From contig JAIESX010000038.1 in the NCBI GenBank assembly GCA_019745555.1, positions 1 to 48,043 on the forward strand: a stretch of DNA of 48,043 bases, read 5' to 3'. How positions within the stretch are numbered: position 1 is the stretch's first letter; each line of letters opens with the position of its first letter. Shown in pieces: positions 24,321 through 35,949 of this stretch. Under the pieces are notes generated by a model. The model did no database searches. It saw only the letters and a program-made list of their open reading frames with translations, and was not told where the DNA came from. A program made the position numbers and the translations under genes. The stretch is from Burkholderiaceae bacterium (GTDB lineage: Bacteria; Pseudomonadota; Gammaproteobacteria; Burkholderiales; Burkholderiaceae_C).

Positions 24321-25208
24321 ATGTCCGCTTCCCTGCTGACGCTGCCGGGCCACGAGAAGGACCTCGGGGGCGGCTTTCTTGTGCGCCGGGTGCTGCCGGC
24401 CGCTGCGCAGCGGGCCGTCGGCCCCTTCGTCTTCTTCGACCACTTCGGCCCGGTGACGGAGACGCCTGGCCGTGCGCACGATGTGCGCCCGCATCCGCAC
24501 ATCGGCCTGGCCACTGTGACCTATCTCTTCGAAGGGGCGCAGATGCACCGCGACAGCGTGGGTTCGCTGCAGCGCATCGAGCCCGGCGCCATCAACTGGA
24601 TGACGGCGGGGCGTGGCATCGTGCATTCCGAGCGCAAGCCCGACGACCTGCTCGACCGAGCCTACGACATCCACGGCCTGCAGCTCTGGGCCGCGCTGCC
24701 GCGTGCCCATGAGGAGGACGCACCGAGTTTCATCCATACCCCCGCCAGCGCCATCCCTGCGCTGCAGGTGGGTGATGCCGGCGTGCGCCTGCTGATCGGC
24801 GAGGCCTGGGGCCTGCGTTCGCCGGTGGCGGTCTACATGCCCACGCTCTACCTCGACGTGCAACTGCCTGCCGGTGGTCTGTTCGATCTGCCGCCGCTGG
24901 TGGCCCAGCGTGCGGTCTATGCCGTCGACGCGGCCTTGCAGCTGGACGCGGGCGATCTGCCGGCGCGCCAGATGGGGGTACTGCCCGAGGGCCGCACCGT
25001 GGCCATCCGCGCCGGGGCGCAGGCAGCTCGCCTGGTGGTGATCGGCGGCGCGCCGCTGGATGGTCCGCGCCACATGTGGTGGAACTTCGTCTCCAGTCGC
25101 AAGGAGCGCATCGTGCAGGCCGCCGCGGACTGGGAGGCCCAGCGCATGGGCCAGGTGCCGGGGGAGACCGAGTTCATCCCCTTGCCCGAGCGACGCTTCG
25201 TGCCCTGA
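24321..25208 (+). CDS. Pirin-family protein, third of three (longer type)
   Basis: The 295-residue protein differs from the other two in length and in having the longer C-terminal half of the human-pirin-like group. The N-terminal metal ligands are in VRPHPHIGLATVTYLFEG (two His) and AGRGIVHSER (His, Glu). The C-terminal segment HMWWNFVSSRKERIVQAAAD is conserved in this subgroup. It is the last gene of the LysR-controlled operon and convergent with the chemoreceptor gene. A likely -10 (TACAGT) occurs just upstream, so it may also be transcribed alone. Confidence 0.92.
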   Translation: MSASLLTLPGHEKDLGGGFLVRRVLPAAAQRAVGPFVFFDHFGPVTETPGRAHDVRPHPHIGLATVTYLFEGAQMHRDSVGSLQRIEPGAINWMTAGRGIVHSERKPDDLLDRAYDIHGLQLWAALPRAHEEDAPSFIHTPASAIPALQVGDAGVRLLIGEAWGLRSPVAVYMPTLYLDVQLPAGGLFDLPPLVAQRAVYAVDAALQLDAGDLPARQMGVLPEGRTVAIRAGAQAARLVVIGGAPLDGPRHMWWNFVSSRKERIVQAAADWEAQRMGQVPGETEFIPLPERRFVP

Positions 25209-25220
25209 GCGCGTCCGCGC

Positions 25221-27182
25221 TCAATTCCTGATCTTGAAGACGCTGACCATCTCGTTGAGGCGATTGGCCTGATCCCGCAGGCTGGCTGCCGCAGCAGCCG
25301 ATTCCTCGACCAGGGCGGAGTTCTGCTGCGTCATCTGGTCGATGCCGGTGATCGAGTCATTGACCCGTGCGATGCCTGAGGACTGCTCCACCGTGGCAGA
25401 GCTGATCTCGCCGATCAGATCGGTGACGCGCTGGACCTGAGCCACGATCTCGCCCATGGTCTGACCGGCGTCACTGACCAGGCGCGATCCATTGTCGACC
25501 TGCCCGACGCTGTCCGAGATCAGGGCCTTGATCTCCTTGGCAGCCTCCGCGCTGCGCCCGGCAAGGTTGCGCACCTCCCCGGCCACCACCGCGAAGCCGC
25601 GGCCCTGCTCGCCCGCGCGGGCCGCCTCGACGGCTGCGTTGAGCGCCAGGATGTTGGTCTGGAAGGCGATGCCGTCGATCACGCCGATGATGTCGTTGAT
25701 TTTCTGCGAGGCCTGCTGGATGCCGGCCATGGTGCTGACCACCTCGCCCACGGCCTGCCCACCGCGGGCGGCTACCTCGGAAGCCGTGGCCGCGAGCTGG
25801 GTGGCCTGGCGCGCGTTGTCGGCGCTGTGCTGCACCGTCTGGGTCAGGCTGCTCATGGCCGAAGCGGTCTGCTCCAGCGATCCGGCCTGCTGCTCGGTGC
25901 GCTGACTCAGGTCTGCGTTGCCTTGCGCAATCTCGGCAGACGCCGTGGCGATGGACTCTGCGGCGTTCTTGACGTTGCTGATGATGCCCATCAGCGACTG
26001 GTCGGCCTGGCGCAGGTCCCGCATCAGGTCGGCGAACTCGTCGCGCGTGGACGGCAAGGGCACCGTACCCAGCTCCCCGGCGGCGATGGCTCGGCCCGCC
26101 TGCTTGGCCTGCTGCATGGCGCCGGCGATGCCGAAGTACATGCCCATATAAAGATAGATTGAGAGCAGCAGACCCAGGCCCAGCAACAGACCCAGCACGT
26201 TACGCTTGAACGCCGCGCTGCTCGCGCGTTCCACCAGCAGGTCGTCCATGGTCTTGCGGTTGGCCTCGACCAGAGCCCAGGCCGCATCGATGGTGGCCTG
26301 GGAGGCCTGGCCCACCTGCTGCTGGTTGACTGTCACGCTGTCCTGCGTCGTGAAGTTCTTGCGGATGAAGGCCGTGAACTCCTTGGAGCTGTCCTTGAGC
26401 TGGGAGAAGTTCTTGCTCAGTCGGCTTTCGACCTCGGCATTGGCCTTCATGGCCTGGGAGAGCATGCTTTCCACGGTGCCGAAGGTGTCACTGAGGCGCG
26501 CATCGGTGACTTCATAAAATACCTTGTCTGTGGGCTTGATGTCGCCACGCGAGACGTTGAGCGTGGCATAGGCCGCCATGCGCACGGCGATGCCGGCGGT
26601 GCTCGGGGTATTGTTGGCCAGCGGGTAGCCGAGGTAGAAGAGGTCGAGGTCGGGATCCAGTGCCATGCGTGACTTGTTGCCCATGTCGCGCATGAAGGCA
26701 TAGAGCCGTCCGTACTCCGGGGCGTGCGCCGCAAAGGCTTTTTGTGCGAACTCGGCATCCAGAGGCAGTGCCTCCACCTTCTTCTGCAGCTCGCCCCAGC
26801 CATCTTGCAGGCCCTTGAGCTCCTTGCTCATGTCGAACCAAGGTCTCGCTTTTGCCACCCCTTCTTCGATGCGCTTGAGCACGGCGTTGACCGCTTTGGC
26901 GTTGTCCTGGAAGCGCTGGCGCACCGCGGCGTCACCCGGAGCAGCGGTGATGGCAATGCGGCGGCTCTCGATCAGTACCTTGTTCCATTCGACCAGGTCC
27001 GCCATCAGTGCCACAGCGGCCCGCTCCGAGGCGATCATGCTGACACGCGATTGCAGTGTCGAGATTTCCGTCGCACCCATGTAGAGCAGCAGAGCCAGGG
27101 CGACGAGACCGGAGAGGGCGAACTTGTAGCTGAAGCGCAGGCGCGCCATCAGGGCGGTGGCGGGCCCGAAGAAACCGTTCAT
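25221..27182 (-). CDS. Methyl-accepting chemotaxis protein
   Basis: The start at 27182 gives 653 residues: TM1 at about 19-37, a large periplasmic sensor region up to about residue 320, TM2 at about 328-350, a HAMP-like segment, and a signalling domain whose conserved hairpin tip [20 protein letters not shown] is near residue 507. The protein signals to CheA/CheW to bias flagellar rotation. No ligand-binding family is recognised for the sensor region, which looks mostly helical (about 280 residues). There is no NWETF-type CheR-docking tail; it ends SVFKIRN. A sigma-28-like promoter lies upstream, which implies co-expression with flagella. Confidence 0.95.
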   Translation of the reverse strand: MNGFFGPATALMARLRFSYKFALSGLVALALLLYMGATEISTLQSRVSMIASERAAVALMADLVEWNKVLIESRRIAITAAPGDAAVRQRFQDNAKAVNAVLKRIEEGVAKARPWFDMSKELKGLQDGWGELQKKVEALPLDAEFAQKAFAAHAPEYGRLYAFMRDMGNKSRMALDPDLDLFYLGYPLANNTPSTAGIAVRMAAYATLNVSRGDIKPTDKVFYEVTDARLSDTFGTVESMLSQAMKANAEVESRLSKNFSQLKDSSKEFTAFIRKNFTTQDSVTVNQQQVGQASQATIDAAWALVEANRKTMDDLLVERASSAAFKRNVLGLLLGLGLLLSIYLYMGMYFGIAGAMQQAKQAGRAIAAGELGTVPLPSTRDEFADLMRDLRQADQSLMGIISNVKNAAESIATASAEIAQGNADLSQRTEQQAGSLEQTASAMSSLTQTVQHSADNARQATQLAATASEVAARGGQAVGEVVSTMAGIQQASQKINDIIGVIDGIAFQTNILALNAAVEAARAGEQGRGFAVVAGEVRNLAGRSAEAAKEIKALISDSVGQVDNGSRLVSDAGQTMGEIVAQVQRVTDLIGEISSATVEQSSGIARVNDSITGIDQMTQQNSALVEESAAAAASLRDQANRLNEMVSVFKIRN

Positions 27183-27229
27183 GAAGGAGACTCCTGAAAA
27201 TCCTGACGAGAGCAATACCCTGTCAGCTT

Positions 27230-27256
27230 ACATCGGCAAAAACCCGGCGGCCTTGA
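27230..27256 (-). promoter_or_regulatory. Sigma-28 (FliA)-type promoter candidate of the chemoreceptor gene
   Basis: Read on the minus strand, TCAA (27256-27253) and GCCGATGT (27237-27230) are separated by 15 bp. The sigma-28 consensus is TAAA-N15-GCCGATAA; this site matches 3 of 4 and 6 of 8 positions. The start would be about 40 bp before the chemoreceptor ATG, with an AGGAG site in between. Confidence 0.5.
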
Positions 27257-27322
27257 GCGCCCGTGTTGCAGCCCAGCCTCCGATACTGTCTGTATGTTTT
27301 TTGCACGCGACGAGCGGCCGGC

Positions 27323-28318
27323 TCATGACCGCGGCAGGTAGTCGCCGCTGTCCAGGTCGAGCAGGGAGACCGGCTGGCGCAACAGACCGGCTCGCTGCAT
27401 CAGCGGGCCGAGCTGCAGGACGATGCGTTGCAGGGCGCTGTCGGTATCGGCCAGATAACGCTGGTTGCCCAGGCGGTCCGGCTGCTCCAGGCCGCGCATG
27501 GCTTCCAGCAGTGCTTCGGCGCTGATGCGCAGGCGGGGCGCCATGCGGTAGGCCGCATCCCAGGGATTGCGACGCTGGTAGTCCAGGGCCTGGAAATAGC
27601 CGGCGAGGGCCGTACGCAGGGTATCGCCGTGTACGGGCAGCATGTCGCTGCGTACGGCGAGCACGTGGAAGAGAGTGTCGGGTAGCTGGCCGGTGCTGAG
27701 GGCCGCGTGGGCGCCGCGTGCGAGCAGCCGGCTGGCTACGGGCTCGTGTGTGACGAGTGCCGCGATCTCGCGGCGTTCCCAGGTCTGCTCGTGCTGTTCG
27801 TAGGGCAGGCGCTCGATCTGCACATCGCCGGCTTGCAGGCCCGCCTGCTCCAGTGCCAGTTGCAGCATCAGGGTGCCCTGGCTGCTGTGCTCGACGCCGA
27901 TGCGCTGCCCGCGCAGCGCGGACAGCCCCCGCTGACCGGCCAGCATGAGCAGCATGTCGGCGCCACGCGAGACGTCCAGCACCAGCACGACCTGCAGCTT
28001 CAATCCTTCCTCGCGCAGCTGCAGCACGTCGCTCAGCGGCAGCAGGGCGCCATCGGCGCGAGATTCGCGCAGGCGTTGCAGCGACTCCTGCAGGGTGGCG
28101 GTTTCCTGCAGATGCAGCAAGGGCTGGGCTGGCAGATGCCCCAGCTGCTGGGCCAGAAAAAAGGGTTCGTGCCCGGGCCAGGGATGGCCCACGAGCCGCA
28201 AGGGCGCCGGTGGCGCGCAGCCGCCGCTCAGCCAGGGGCCGAGTACACCCAGCAGCAGCACGCAACGCCGCCGCAGGGCCATGGCCGACCGTGGGGCGAT
28301 GTAAGGGGTGCGCGGCAT
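27323..28318 (-). CDS. Orphan ABC-type substrate-binding lipoprotein (NMT1/SsuA-like)
   Basis: The protein has a basic, hydrophobic signal sequence ending in a lipobox-like LSGGC, followed by a periplasmic binding fold: PLRLVGHPWPGHEPFFLAQQ at the start and the GQRIGVEHSSQGTLMLQLAL segment, both typical of NMT1/SsuA-type binding proteins. These capture small molecules such as sulfonates, nitrate or thiamine precursors for ABC import. No ATPase or permease gene is beside it. The start is uncertain: ATGs at 28345, 28318 and 28282 are all in frame; I use 28318 (331 aa). It lies just upstream of the chemoreceptor gene on the same strand, so it could feed ligand sensing. Confidence 0.75.
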   Translation of the reverse strand: MPRTPYIAPRSAMALRRRCVLLLGVLGPWLSGGCAPPAPLRLVGHPWPGHEPFFLAQQLGHLPAQPLLHLQETATLQESLQRLRESRADGALLPLSDVLQLREEGLKLQVVLVLDVSRGADMLLMLAGQRGLSALRGQRIGVEHSSQGTLMLQLALEQAGLQAGDVQIERLPYEQHEQTWERREIAALVTHEPVASRLLARGAHAALSTGQLPDTLFHVLAVRSDMLPVHGDTLRTALAGYFQALDYQRRNPWDAAYRMAPRLRISAEALLEAMRGLEQPDRLGNQRYLADTDSALQRIVLQLGPLMQRAGLLRQPVSLLDLDSGDYLPRS

Positions 28319-28402
28319 GACTGGAAGGTGCCTGAATGTATTCATCGTATGCCGAAACGGCTCCGGCCTCCAGCCCCGTCGGGGCCTGGTGACAGGCACA
28401 GC

Positions 28403-29149
28403 CTACGGCAGTCGGGCCTTCAGGTCATGGCCCAGGGCCTCCCGCTCGTCAAAGACAAAGCAGTTGCCGCGGTAGTGGGCACCACCGGCCTCTTCGAAAT
28501 ACTTGAGGATGCCGCCTTCGAGCTGATAGACATGCTCGACGCCGGCTTCCTGCATGTAGATCGCGGCCTTTTCGCAGCGGATGCCGCCGGTGCAGAAGCT
28601 CACCACAGTCTTGCCGGCGAGTTCAGCCTTGTGCGCCTGCAGGGCGGCGGGAAATTCGGAGAACTTGTCGATGCGCCAGTCGATGGCCCCCTCGAAGCTG
28701 CCGTGGTCGACCTCGAAGGCATTGCGCGTGTCCAGCGTCACCACCGGGCGACCCGCGTCGTCATGGCCCTGGTCCAGCCAGCGTTTCACGGTGGTGGCCG
28801 GCACCGCCGGTGCACGGCCTGCAGCGGGACGGATCGTGGGATGGTTCATGCGGATGATCTCGCGCTTGACCTTGACGAGCATCTTGCGAAAAGGCTGGCG
28901 CGCGGACCAGCTCTCCTTGGGCTGCAGGTCCTGCAGGCGTGCGTCCTGCCGCAGCTCGTCTACGAAGCGGCGCACCGCTACTTCTGGGCCGGCGAGGAAG
29001 AGGTTGATGCCTTCCTCGGCCAGCAGGATCGTGCCCTTGAGCTCCAGCGCCAGGGTCCGTGCGTGCAACTGCTCACGCAGGGCGGGGGCGTCGGGCAGGG
29101 GGACGAATTTGTAGGCGGAGATGTTGAGGATAGTGTGCACAGACAACAT
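28403..29149 (-). CDS. trhO: tRNA uridine(34) hydroxylase, rhodanese-like TrhO (YceA)
   Basis: The 248-residue protein has an acylphosphatase-like N-terminal half ([19 protein letters not shown]) and a rhodanese half with the active loop CTGGIRC (Cys186, Cys192), as in TrhO/YceA. TrhO hydroxylates U34 of certain tRNAs to 5-hydroxyuridine using prephenate-independent, oxygen-dependent chemistry. The ATG at 29149 gives the family length; the frame is open further upstream without support. A GTG six codons... nine bases later is a possible alternative. It is divergent from dnaE with a 116-bp gap. Confidence 0.92.
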   Translation of the reverse strand: MLSVHTILNISAYKFVPLPDAPALREQLHARTLALELKGTILLAEEGINLFLAGPEVAVRRFVDELRQDARLQDLQPKESWSARQPFRKMLVKVKREIIRMNHPTIRPAAGRAPAVPATTVKRWLDQGHDDAGRPVVTLDTRNAFEVDHGSFEGAIDWRIDKFSEFPAALQAHKAELAGKTVVSFCTGGIRCEKAAIYMQEAGVEHVYQLEGGILKYFEEAGGAHYRGNCFVFDEREALGHDLKARLP

Positions 29150-29192
29150 TTTAGTTTTGTGGGTGCGAGTACCCGCCACTAGAGGGTGTTCC

Positions 29193-29242
29193 GAGCCGGC
29201 CGGGCTGGCCCCTCCAGCGGGAAAGGCCAGGCCAGCCGGCTC
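29193..29242. repeat. Imperfect long hairpin between trhO and dnaE
   Basis: The arms 29193-29210 and 29225-29242 begin and end with GAGCCGGC/GCCGGCTC and pair at 16 of 18 positions around a 14-nt loop. It lies between the two divergent genes, upstream of dnaE by 23 bp. There is no T-run on either side. It may be a regulatory hairpin or a remnant of a repeat; no second copy was seen in the window. Confidence 0.5.
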
Positions 29243-29265
29243 GCCCATCCCACTAAAATCGATCC

Positions 29266-32200
29266 ATGTTTGCCCACCTGCGCCTGCACACCGAGTTCTC
29301 CGTCGTCGACGGCACCACCCGCATCGACGACATCGTCAAGGCCGCAGCCAGGGATGGACAACCGGCGCTGGCCATCACGGACCTGAACAACCTCTTCGGT
29401 GCCGTCAAGTTCTACAAGGAAGCGCGCGGCAAGGGCGTCAAGCCCGTGATCGGTGTCGAGATCATCCTCGAGGGCCTGGGCCAGGACCCGCTGGCCACCA
29501 GCAAGATGCTGCTGCTGGCGCAGAACAAGCAGGGTTACCTCAATCTCTCCGAGATCCTTGCGCGGGCCTGGACCAGCAATGTGCACAAGGCCCAGGCTGT
29601 GGTCAAGCTGGCCTGGCTCAAGGAGCTGCACGAGGGCCTGATCGCGCTGTCGGGCGCGCAGAGTGGCGCCGTGGGCCAGGCCCTGGTGCAGGGGGATGCG
29701 GCGCGGGCCCACGATGTCGCCCTGCAGCTGGCCACGATCTTCCCGCACCGCTACTACCTGGAGCTGCAGCGCGCAGGACGCGCCGATGACGAAGCCCATG
29801 TGGTGGCAGCGGTGCAACTGGCCGCACGCATGAAGCTGCCCGTGGTGGCCACGCACCCGGTGCAGTTTGCCACCGAGGACGATTACGAAGCCCACGAGGC
29901 AAGGGTCTGCATCTCCGAGGGTGAGATCCTGGGCAACCCGCGGCGCGTGCGCAAGTTCACGCGCGAGCAGTATTTCAAATCCGCGGCGCAGATGGAGGCG
30001 CTGTTCGCCGACATCCCCAGCGCTGTGGCCAACACCCTGGAGATCGCCAAGCGCTGCAATCTGACCCTGGTGTTGGGCAAGCCGCAGCTGCCCAACTTCC
30101 CGATTCCCGGCGGCCTCTCCATCGACGAATACTTCCGCAAGGTGTCCTTCGAGGGCCTGGAAGAGCGCCTGGTCCATCTCTACCCCGACGTCGCCAAGCG
30201 TGACGCGGAACGCCCGCGCTATGTGGAGCGGCTGGAGTTCGAGATCGCCACCATCCTCAAGATGGGTTTCCCGGGCTACTTCCTCATCGTGGGTGACTTC
30301 ATCCAGTGGGCCAAGAACAATGGCTGCCCGGTCGGCCCGGGCCGGGGCTCGGGCGCGGGTTCGCTCGTGGCCTATGCGCTCAAGATCACGGACCTGGACC
30401 CGCTGGAATACAAGCTGCTGTTCGAGCGTTTCCTGAACCCTGAACGCGTCTCGATGCCCGACTTCGACATCGACTTCTGCCAGGCCAACCGTGACAAGGT
30501 CATCGACTACGTCAAGAACAAGTACGGCAAGGAGGCGGTCAGCCAGATCGCCACCTTCGGCACCATGGCCGCACGCGCCGCCATCCGTGACGTGGGCCGG
30601 GTGCTGGACATGAGCTACACCTTCTGCGACGGCATCTCCAAGCTCATCCCCAACAAGCCGGGCCAGCACATCACCATCGCCGGTGCGCTGGCCGAGGTGC
30701 CCGAACTGGCCGAACGGCTGGAGAAGGAAGACGAGGTCAAGACCCTGCTCGCACTGGCGCAGAAGCTCGAGGGCATGACGCGCAACGTGGGCATGCATGC
30801 CGGGGGCGTGCTGATCGCTCCGGGCAAGCTGACCGATTTCTGCCCGCTCTATCAGCAGCCGGGCAGCGACTCGGCCGTGAGCCAGTACGACAAGGACGAT
30901 GTGGAAGCCATCGGCCTGGTGAAGTTCGACTTTCTGGGCCTGGCCACGCTGACCATCCTGGAGATCGCGCGCGAATTCATCATGCGGCGCCACCCCGGCC
31001 AGGAGAACTTCGCCTTCGAGAACATCCCGCTCAACGACCGCGCCACCTACCAGCTGTTCCAGGAAGGCAAGACGGAAGCGGTGTTCCAGTTTGAAAGTCG
31101 CGGCATGCAGGGCATGCTGCGCGACGCCAAGCCTACGCGCCTGGAGGACCTGATCGCCCTCAACGCCCTCTACCGCCCGGGTCCCATGGACCTGATCCCG
31201 AGCTTCGTGGCGCGCAAGCACGGTCGCGAGGAGGTGGAGTACCCGCACCCTGCCGTGGCCGAGATGCTGAGCGAGACCTACGGCATCATGGTCTACCAGG
31301 AGCAGGTGATGCAGACCGCGCAGATCCTGGGCGGCTACTCGCTGGGCGGCGCCGATCTCTTGCGCCGCGCCATGGGCAAGAAGAAGGCCGAGGAGATGGC
31401 CGAGCACCGCGAGAAGTTCCGCGCCGGTGCCGCCAAGACGCACAACATCCCCCAGGACAAGGCCGACGAGATCTTCGACCTGATGGAGAAGTTCGCCGGC
31501 TACGGCTTCAACAAGTCGCACGCCGCTGCCTACTCGCTGCTGGCCTATCACACGGCCTGGCTCAAGGTCCATTACACGGCCGAGTTCTTCTGCGCCAACA
31601 TGACCGTGGAAATGGACGACACGGACAAGCTCAAGGTGCTGTTCGAGGACGCCCAGAAGATGGGTATGACGTTCGAGCCGCCGGACGTGAACCGCGGTCA
31701 TTACCGCTTCGAGCCGATTTCCAACACGGTCATCCGCTACGGCCTGGGCGCCGTCAAGGGCACTGGCCAGCAGGCCATCGAGGCCATCGTGCGCGCCCGG
31801 GAGGAGGGCGGGCTATTCAAGAGCTTGTATGACTTCTGCGTGCGCGTGGATCGCACGCGCCTGAACAAGCGCACCATCGAGGCCCTGATCAAGGCCGGTG
31901 CCTTTGACTCCCTGCACCTCAACCGCGCCGAGCTGCTGGCGTCCATCGACCGCGCTTTCGACTTCGCCAACGCCACGGCCGCCAACGCCAACCAGACCGG
32001 CCTCTTCGACCTGGGTGACGACAGCCATGGATCGAGCACGCAGGAACCGGACCTCGTGGAAGCCCTGCCCTGGGGCGTGAAGGAACGCCTCACGCATGAG
32101 AAGACGGCCGTGGGTTTCTATCTCTCGGGCCATCTCTTCGACGAGGTGGCGATGGAGGTGCGACGCTTCGCCAAGCGCGAACTCGCCGACCTGATCGACA

Positions 32201-32739
32201 CGCGCGAGCCGCAGTTGCTGGCCGGCATCATCGGCGACTTCCGCGTCATCAACGGCCAGCGTGGTCGTCTGGGCCTGTTCAAGCTGGATGACAAGAGCGC
32301 CGTGCTTGACGCCCGCGTGGACGAGGCGCTGATGAACGCCAACAAGCATCTGTTCAAGGACGACGAGCTGGTCATCGTCATGGCCAAGGTCATGCCGGAT
32401 CGCTTCTCAGGCGGCCTGCAGCTCAACGTCAACCAGGTCTGGAGCCTGGAGGCCGCGCGCTGCCGCTTCGGCAAGTACCTGCGTGTGGCCGTCAATGGCC
32501 GCGCGCCTGATGTCCAGCGCCTGGTGGCTGAGCATCCGCCCAAGAAGGAGATCACCGAGCAGGGTGAGCTGCTGCGTGGCCTGGGGGTGCGCCTGAGCCT
32601 GCGCCGTGAAGGGGCGGGCATCGCCGCCGCCGCCGAGCTGCAGCTCGGCGACGACGCGAAGTTCTATCCCAGCGATGCCGCGCTGGCCGGCTGGATGGCC
32701 CAGGCCGACCAGGGGCGGGCGGTCATCGTCTACGACTGA
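29266..32739 (+). CDS. dnaE: DNA polymerase III alpha subunit
   Basis: The 1157-residue protein has the PHP domain at the N-terminus ([20 protein letters not shown]), the C-family polymerase core with the catalytic PDFDIDFC motif, the [16 protein letters not shown] segment, and the finger region [20 protein letters not shown]. The C-terminal OB-fold and tau-binding parts follow. Length equals that of the E. coli enzyme (1160). It is the replicative polymerase subunit. There is no ribosome-binding site; TAAAAT ends 6 nt before the ATG, which raises the possibility of a leaderless mRNA. The gene is convergent with a small membrane protein gene, 7 bp apart. Confidence 0.98.
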   Translation: MFAHLRLHTEFSVVDGTTRIDDIVKAAARDGQPALAITDLNNLFGAVKFYKEARGKGVKPVIGVEIILEGLGQDPLATSKMLLLAQNKQGYLNLSEILARAWTSNVHKAQAVVKLAWLKELHEGLIALSGAQSGAVGQALVQGDAARAHDVALQLATIFPHRYYLELQRAGRADDEAHVVAAVQLAARMKLPVVATHPVQFATEDDYEAHEARVCISEGEILGNPRRVRKFTREQYFKSAAQMEALFADIPSAVANTLEIAKRCNLTLVLGKPQLPNFPIPGGLSIDEYFRKVSFEGLEERLVHLYPDVAKRDAERPRYVERLEFEIATILKMGFPGYFLIVGDFIQWAKNNGCPVGPGRGSGAGSLVAYALKITDLDPLEYKLLFERFLNPERVSMPDFDIDFCQANRDKVIDYVKNKYGKEAVSQIATFGTMAARAAIRDVGRVLDMSYTFCDGISKLIPNKPGQHITIAGALAEVPELAERLEKEDEVKTLLALAQKLEGMTRNVGMHAGGVLIAPGKLTDFCPLYQQPGSDSAVSQYDKDDVEAIGLVKFDFLGLATLTILEIAREFIMRRHPGQENFAFENIPLNDRATYQLFQEGKTEAVFQFESRGMQGMLRDAKPTRLEDLIALNALYRPGPMDLIPSFVARKHGREEVEYPHPAVAEMLSETYGIMVYQEQVMQTAQILGGYSLGGADLLRRAMGKKKAEEMAEHREKFRAGAAKTHNIPQDKADEIFDLMEKFAGYGFNKSHAAAYSLLAYHTAWLKVHYTAEFFCANMTVEMDDTDKLKVLFEDAQKMGMTFEPPDVNRGHYRFEPISNTVIRYGLGAVKGTGQQAIEAIVRAREEGGLFKSLYDFCVRVDRTRLNKRTIEALIKAGAFDSLHLNRAELLASIDRAFDFANATAANANQTGLFDLGDDSHGSSTQEPDLVEALPWGVKERLTHEKTAVGFYLSGHLFDEVAMEVRRFAKRELADLIDTREPQLLAGIIGDFRVINGQRGRLGLFKLDDKSAVLDARVDEALMNANKHLFKDDELVIVMAKVMPDRFSGGLQLNVNQVWSLEAARCRFGKYLRVAVNGRAPDVQRLVAEHPPKKEITEQGELLRGLGVRLSLRREGAGIAAAAELQLGDDAKFYPSDAALAGWMAQADQGRAVIVYD

Positions 32740-32746
32740 GGCAGGC

Positions 32747-33091
32747 TCACTTCCTGGAGGAGAGGCCCACGTCCGAGATGCTGACCGTGATGATCTCGTA
32801 GATGCTGGTGGCCAGGTAGGCGACGAAGAGCATCATCAGCGAGAGCAGGACCATCAACCCTGCTTTCGATCCGCCCAGGCCGACGGCAGCGGCCCCCTGC
32901 AGCGCCAGCGGCATGATCAGCCAGCCCAGCGCGGTGGCGAGGATGACGGCAAAGATCACGCGAAGCTTGTTGGCCCGCGCGCCGCTGAAGATGCCGAAGA
33001 CCATCACAGCCACGGCCAGCACCAGGGCGGCGATGGCCACGGTGTTGCCGAAATCCGGCCAGTAGAACGCGCTGAAACTGCCTGACTGCAT
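32747..33091 (-). CDS. Small membrane protein of unknown function (114 aa)
   Basis: The start at 33091 is preceded by GAGGAG at good spacing. The 114-residue product has three hydrophobic segments (NTVAIAALVLAVAVMVFGIF, then VIFAVILATALGWLIMPLAL, then LMVLLSLMMLFVAYLATSIY) and ends SISDVGLSSRK. I do not recognise a family. The open frame extends far upstream across rpoD, but only this part has the composition of a protein and its own initiation signal. It is downstream of the rpoD terminator on the same strand and convergent with dnaE. Confidence 0.7.
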   Translation of the reverse strand: MQSGSFSAFYWPDFGNTVAIAALVLAVAVMVFGIFSGARANKLRVIFAVILATALGWLIMPLALQGAAAVGLGGSKAGLMVLLSLMMLFVAYLATSIYEIITVSISDVGLSSRK

Positions 33092-33194
33092 GGGATGCTC
33101 CTCGGATGCCGGGGCGCGTGGTACCGCGTCTGCGGCACTGGTCCGTCTTCCTCCGGTCCCCGCTTTATACCCGCAGGCCCGGCCGGGCAGGGCA

Positions 33195-33221
33195 AGAAAA
33201 AGCCCGCACGAGGCGGGCTTT
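33195..33221 (-). terminator. Intrinsic terminator of rpoD
   Basis: AAAGCCCGC (33199-33207) and GCGGGCTTT (33213-33221) form a perfect 9-bp stem with a 5-nt loop. On the minus strand it runs into a T-rich end (33197-33201 are A on the plus strand). It lies 20 bp beyond the rpoD stop. Confidence 0.9.
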
Positions 33222-33240
33222 CGGGGGGCGCAGACCAGAA

Positions 33241-35676
<2,436 letters not shown>

Positions 35677-35949
35677 GGATCAACCTCGAAACATCAAAAA
35701 CGGACACGAAGAAACAAACACAGCACCGTTTTCAGCACCGGCGCGGTTGGGGGACAGAGGCGAGAAATCCTCAGGGGCAAGATGGGAGGGCGAACATTTG
35801 GGATGCAGTCCTTGCGGTAAGGTGGCCGGTGGTGCGCGTAGGCTACGGTTGGCCTGGCCCGGAGGTGCTGCTGTCGCTCTTGCCGGAAATCAGTCGTGGA
35901 TTATACCCGGGAAAGCCGGAAATTCAATGTGGATGCGGCCTGGCGGCGG
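35677..35949 (-). other. 273-bp dnaG-rpoD gap: rpoD promoter and long leader
   Basis: No gene is seen here. The promoter is at 35900-35927, so rpoD has a 5' leader of about 217 nt. The plus-strand open frames through the gap have no initiation signals or recognisable products. Confidence 0.6.
35900..35927 (-). promoter_or_regulatory. Sigma-70 promoter of rpoD
   Basis: Read on the minus strand, TTGAAT (35927-35922) and a perfect TATAAT (35905-35900) are separated by 16 bp. The -35 is inside the spacer just after the dnaG stop, so rpoD can be transcribed apart from dnaG. It is the best-matching promoter in the window. Confidence 0.8.

Noticed and set aside
29179..31701. Open frame of 840 codons on the minus strand opposite dnaE
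   Set aside because: Same codon-bias shadow; dnaE is fully conserved on the plus strand.
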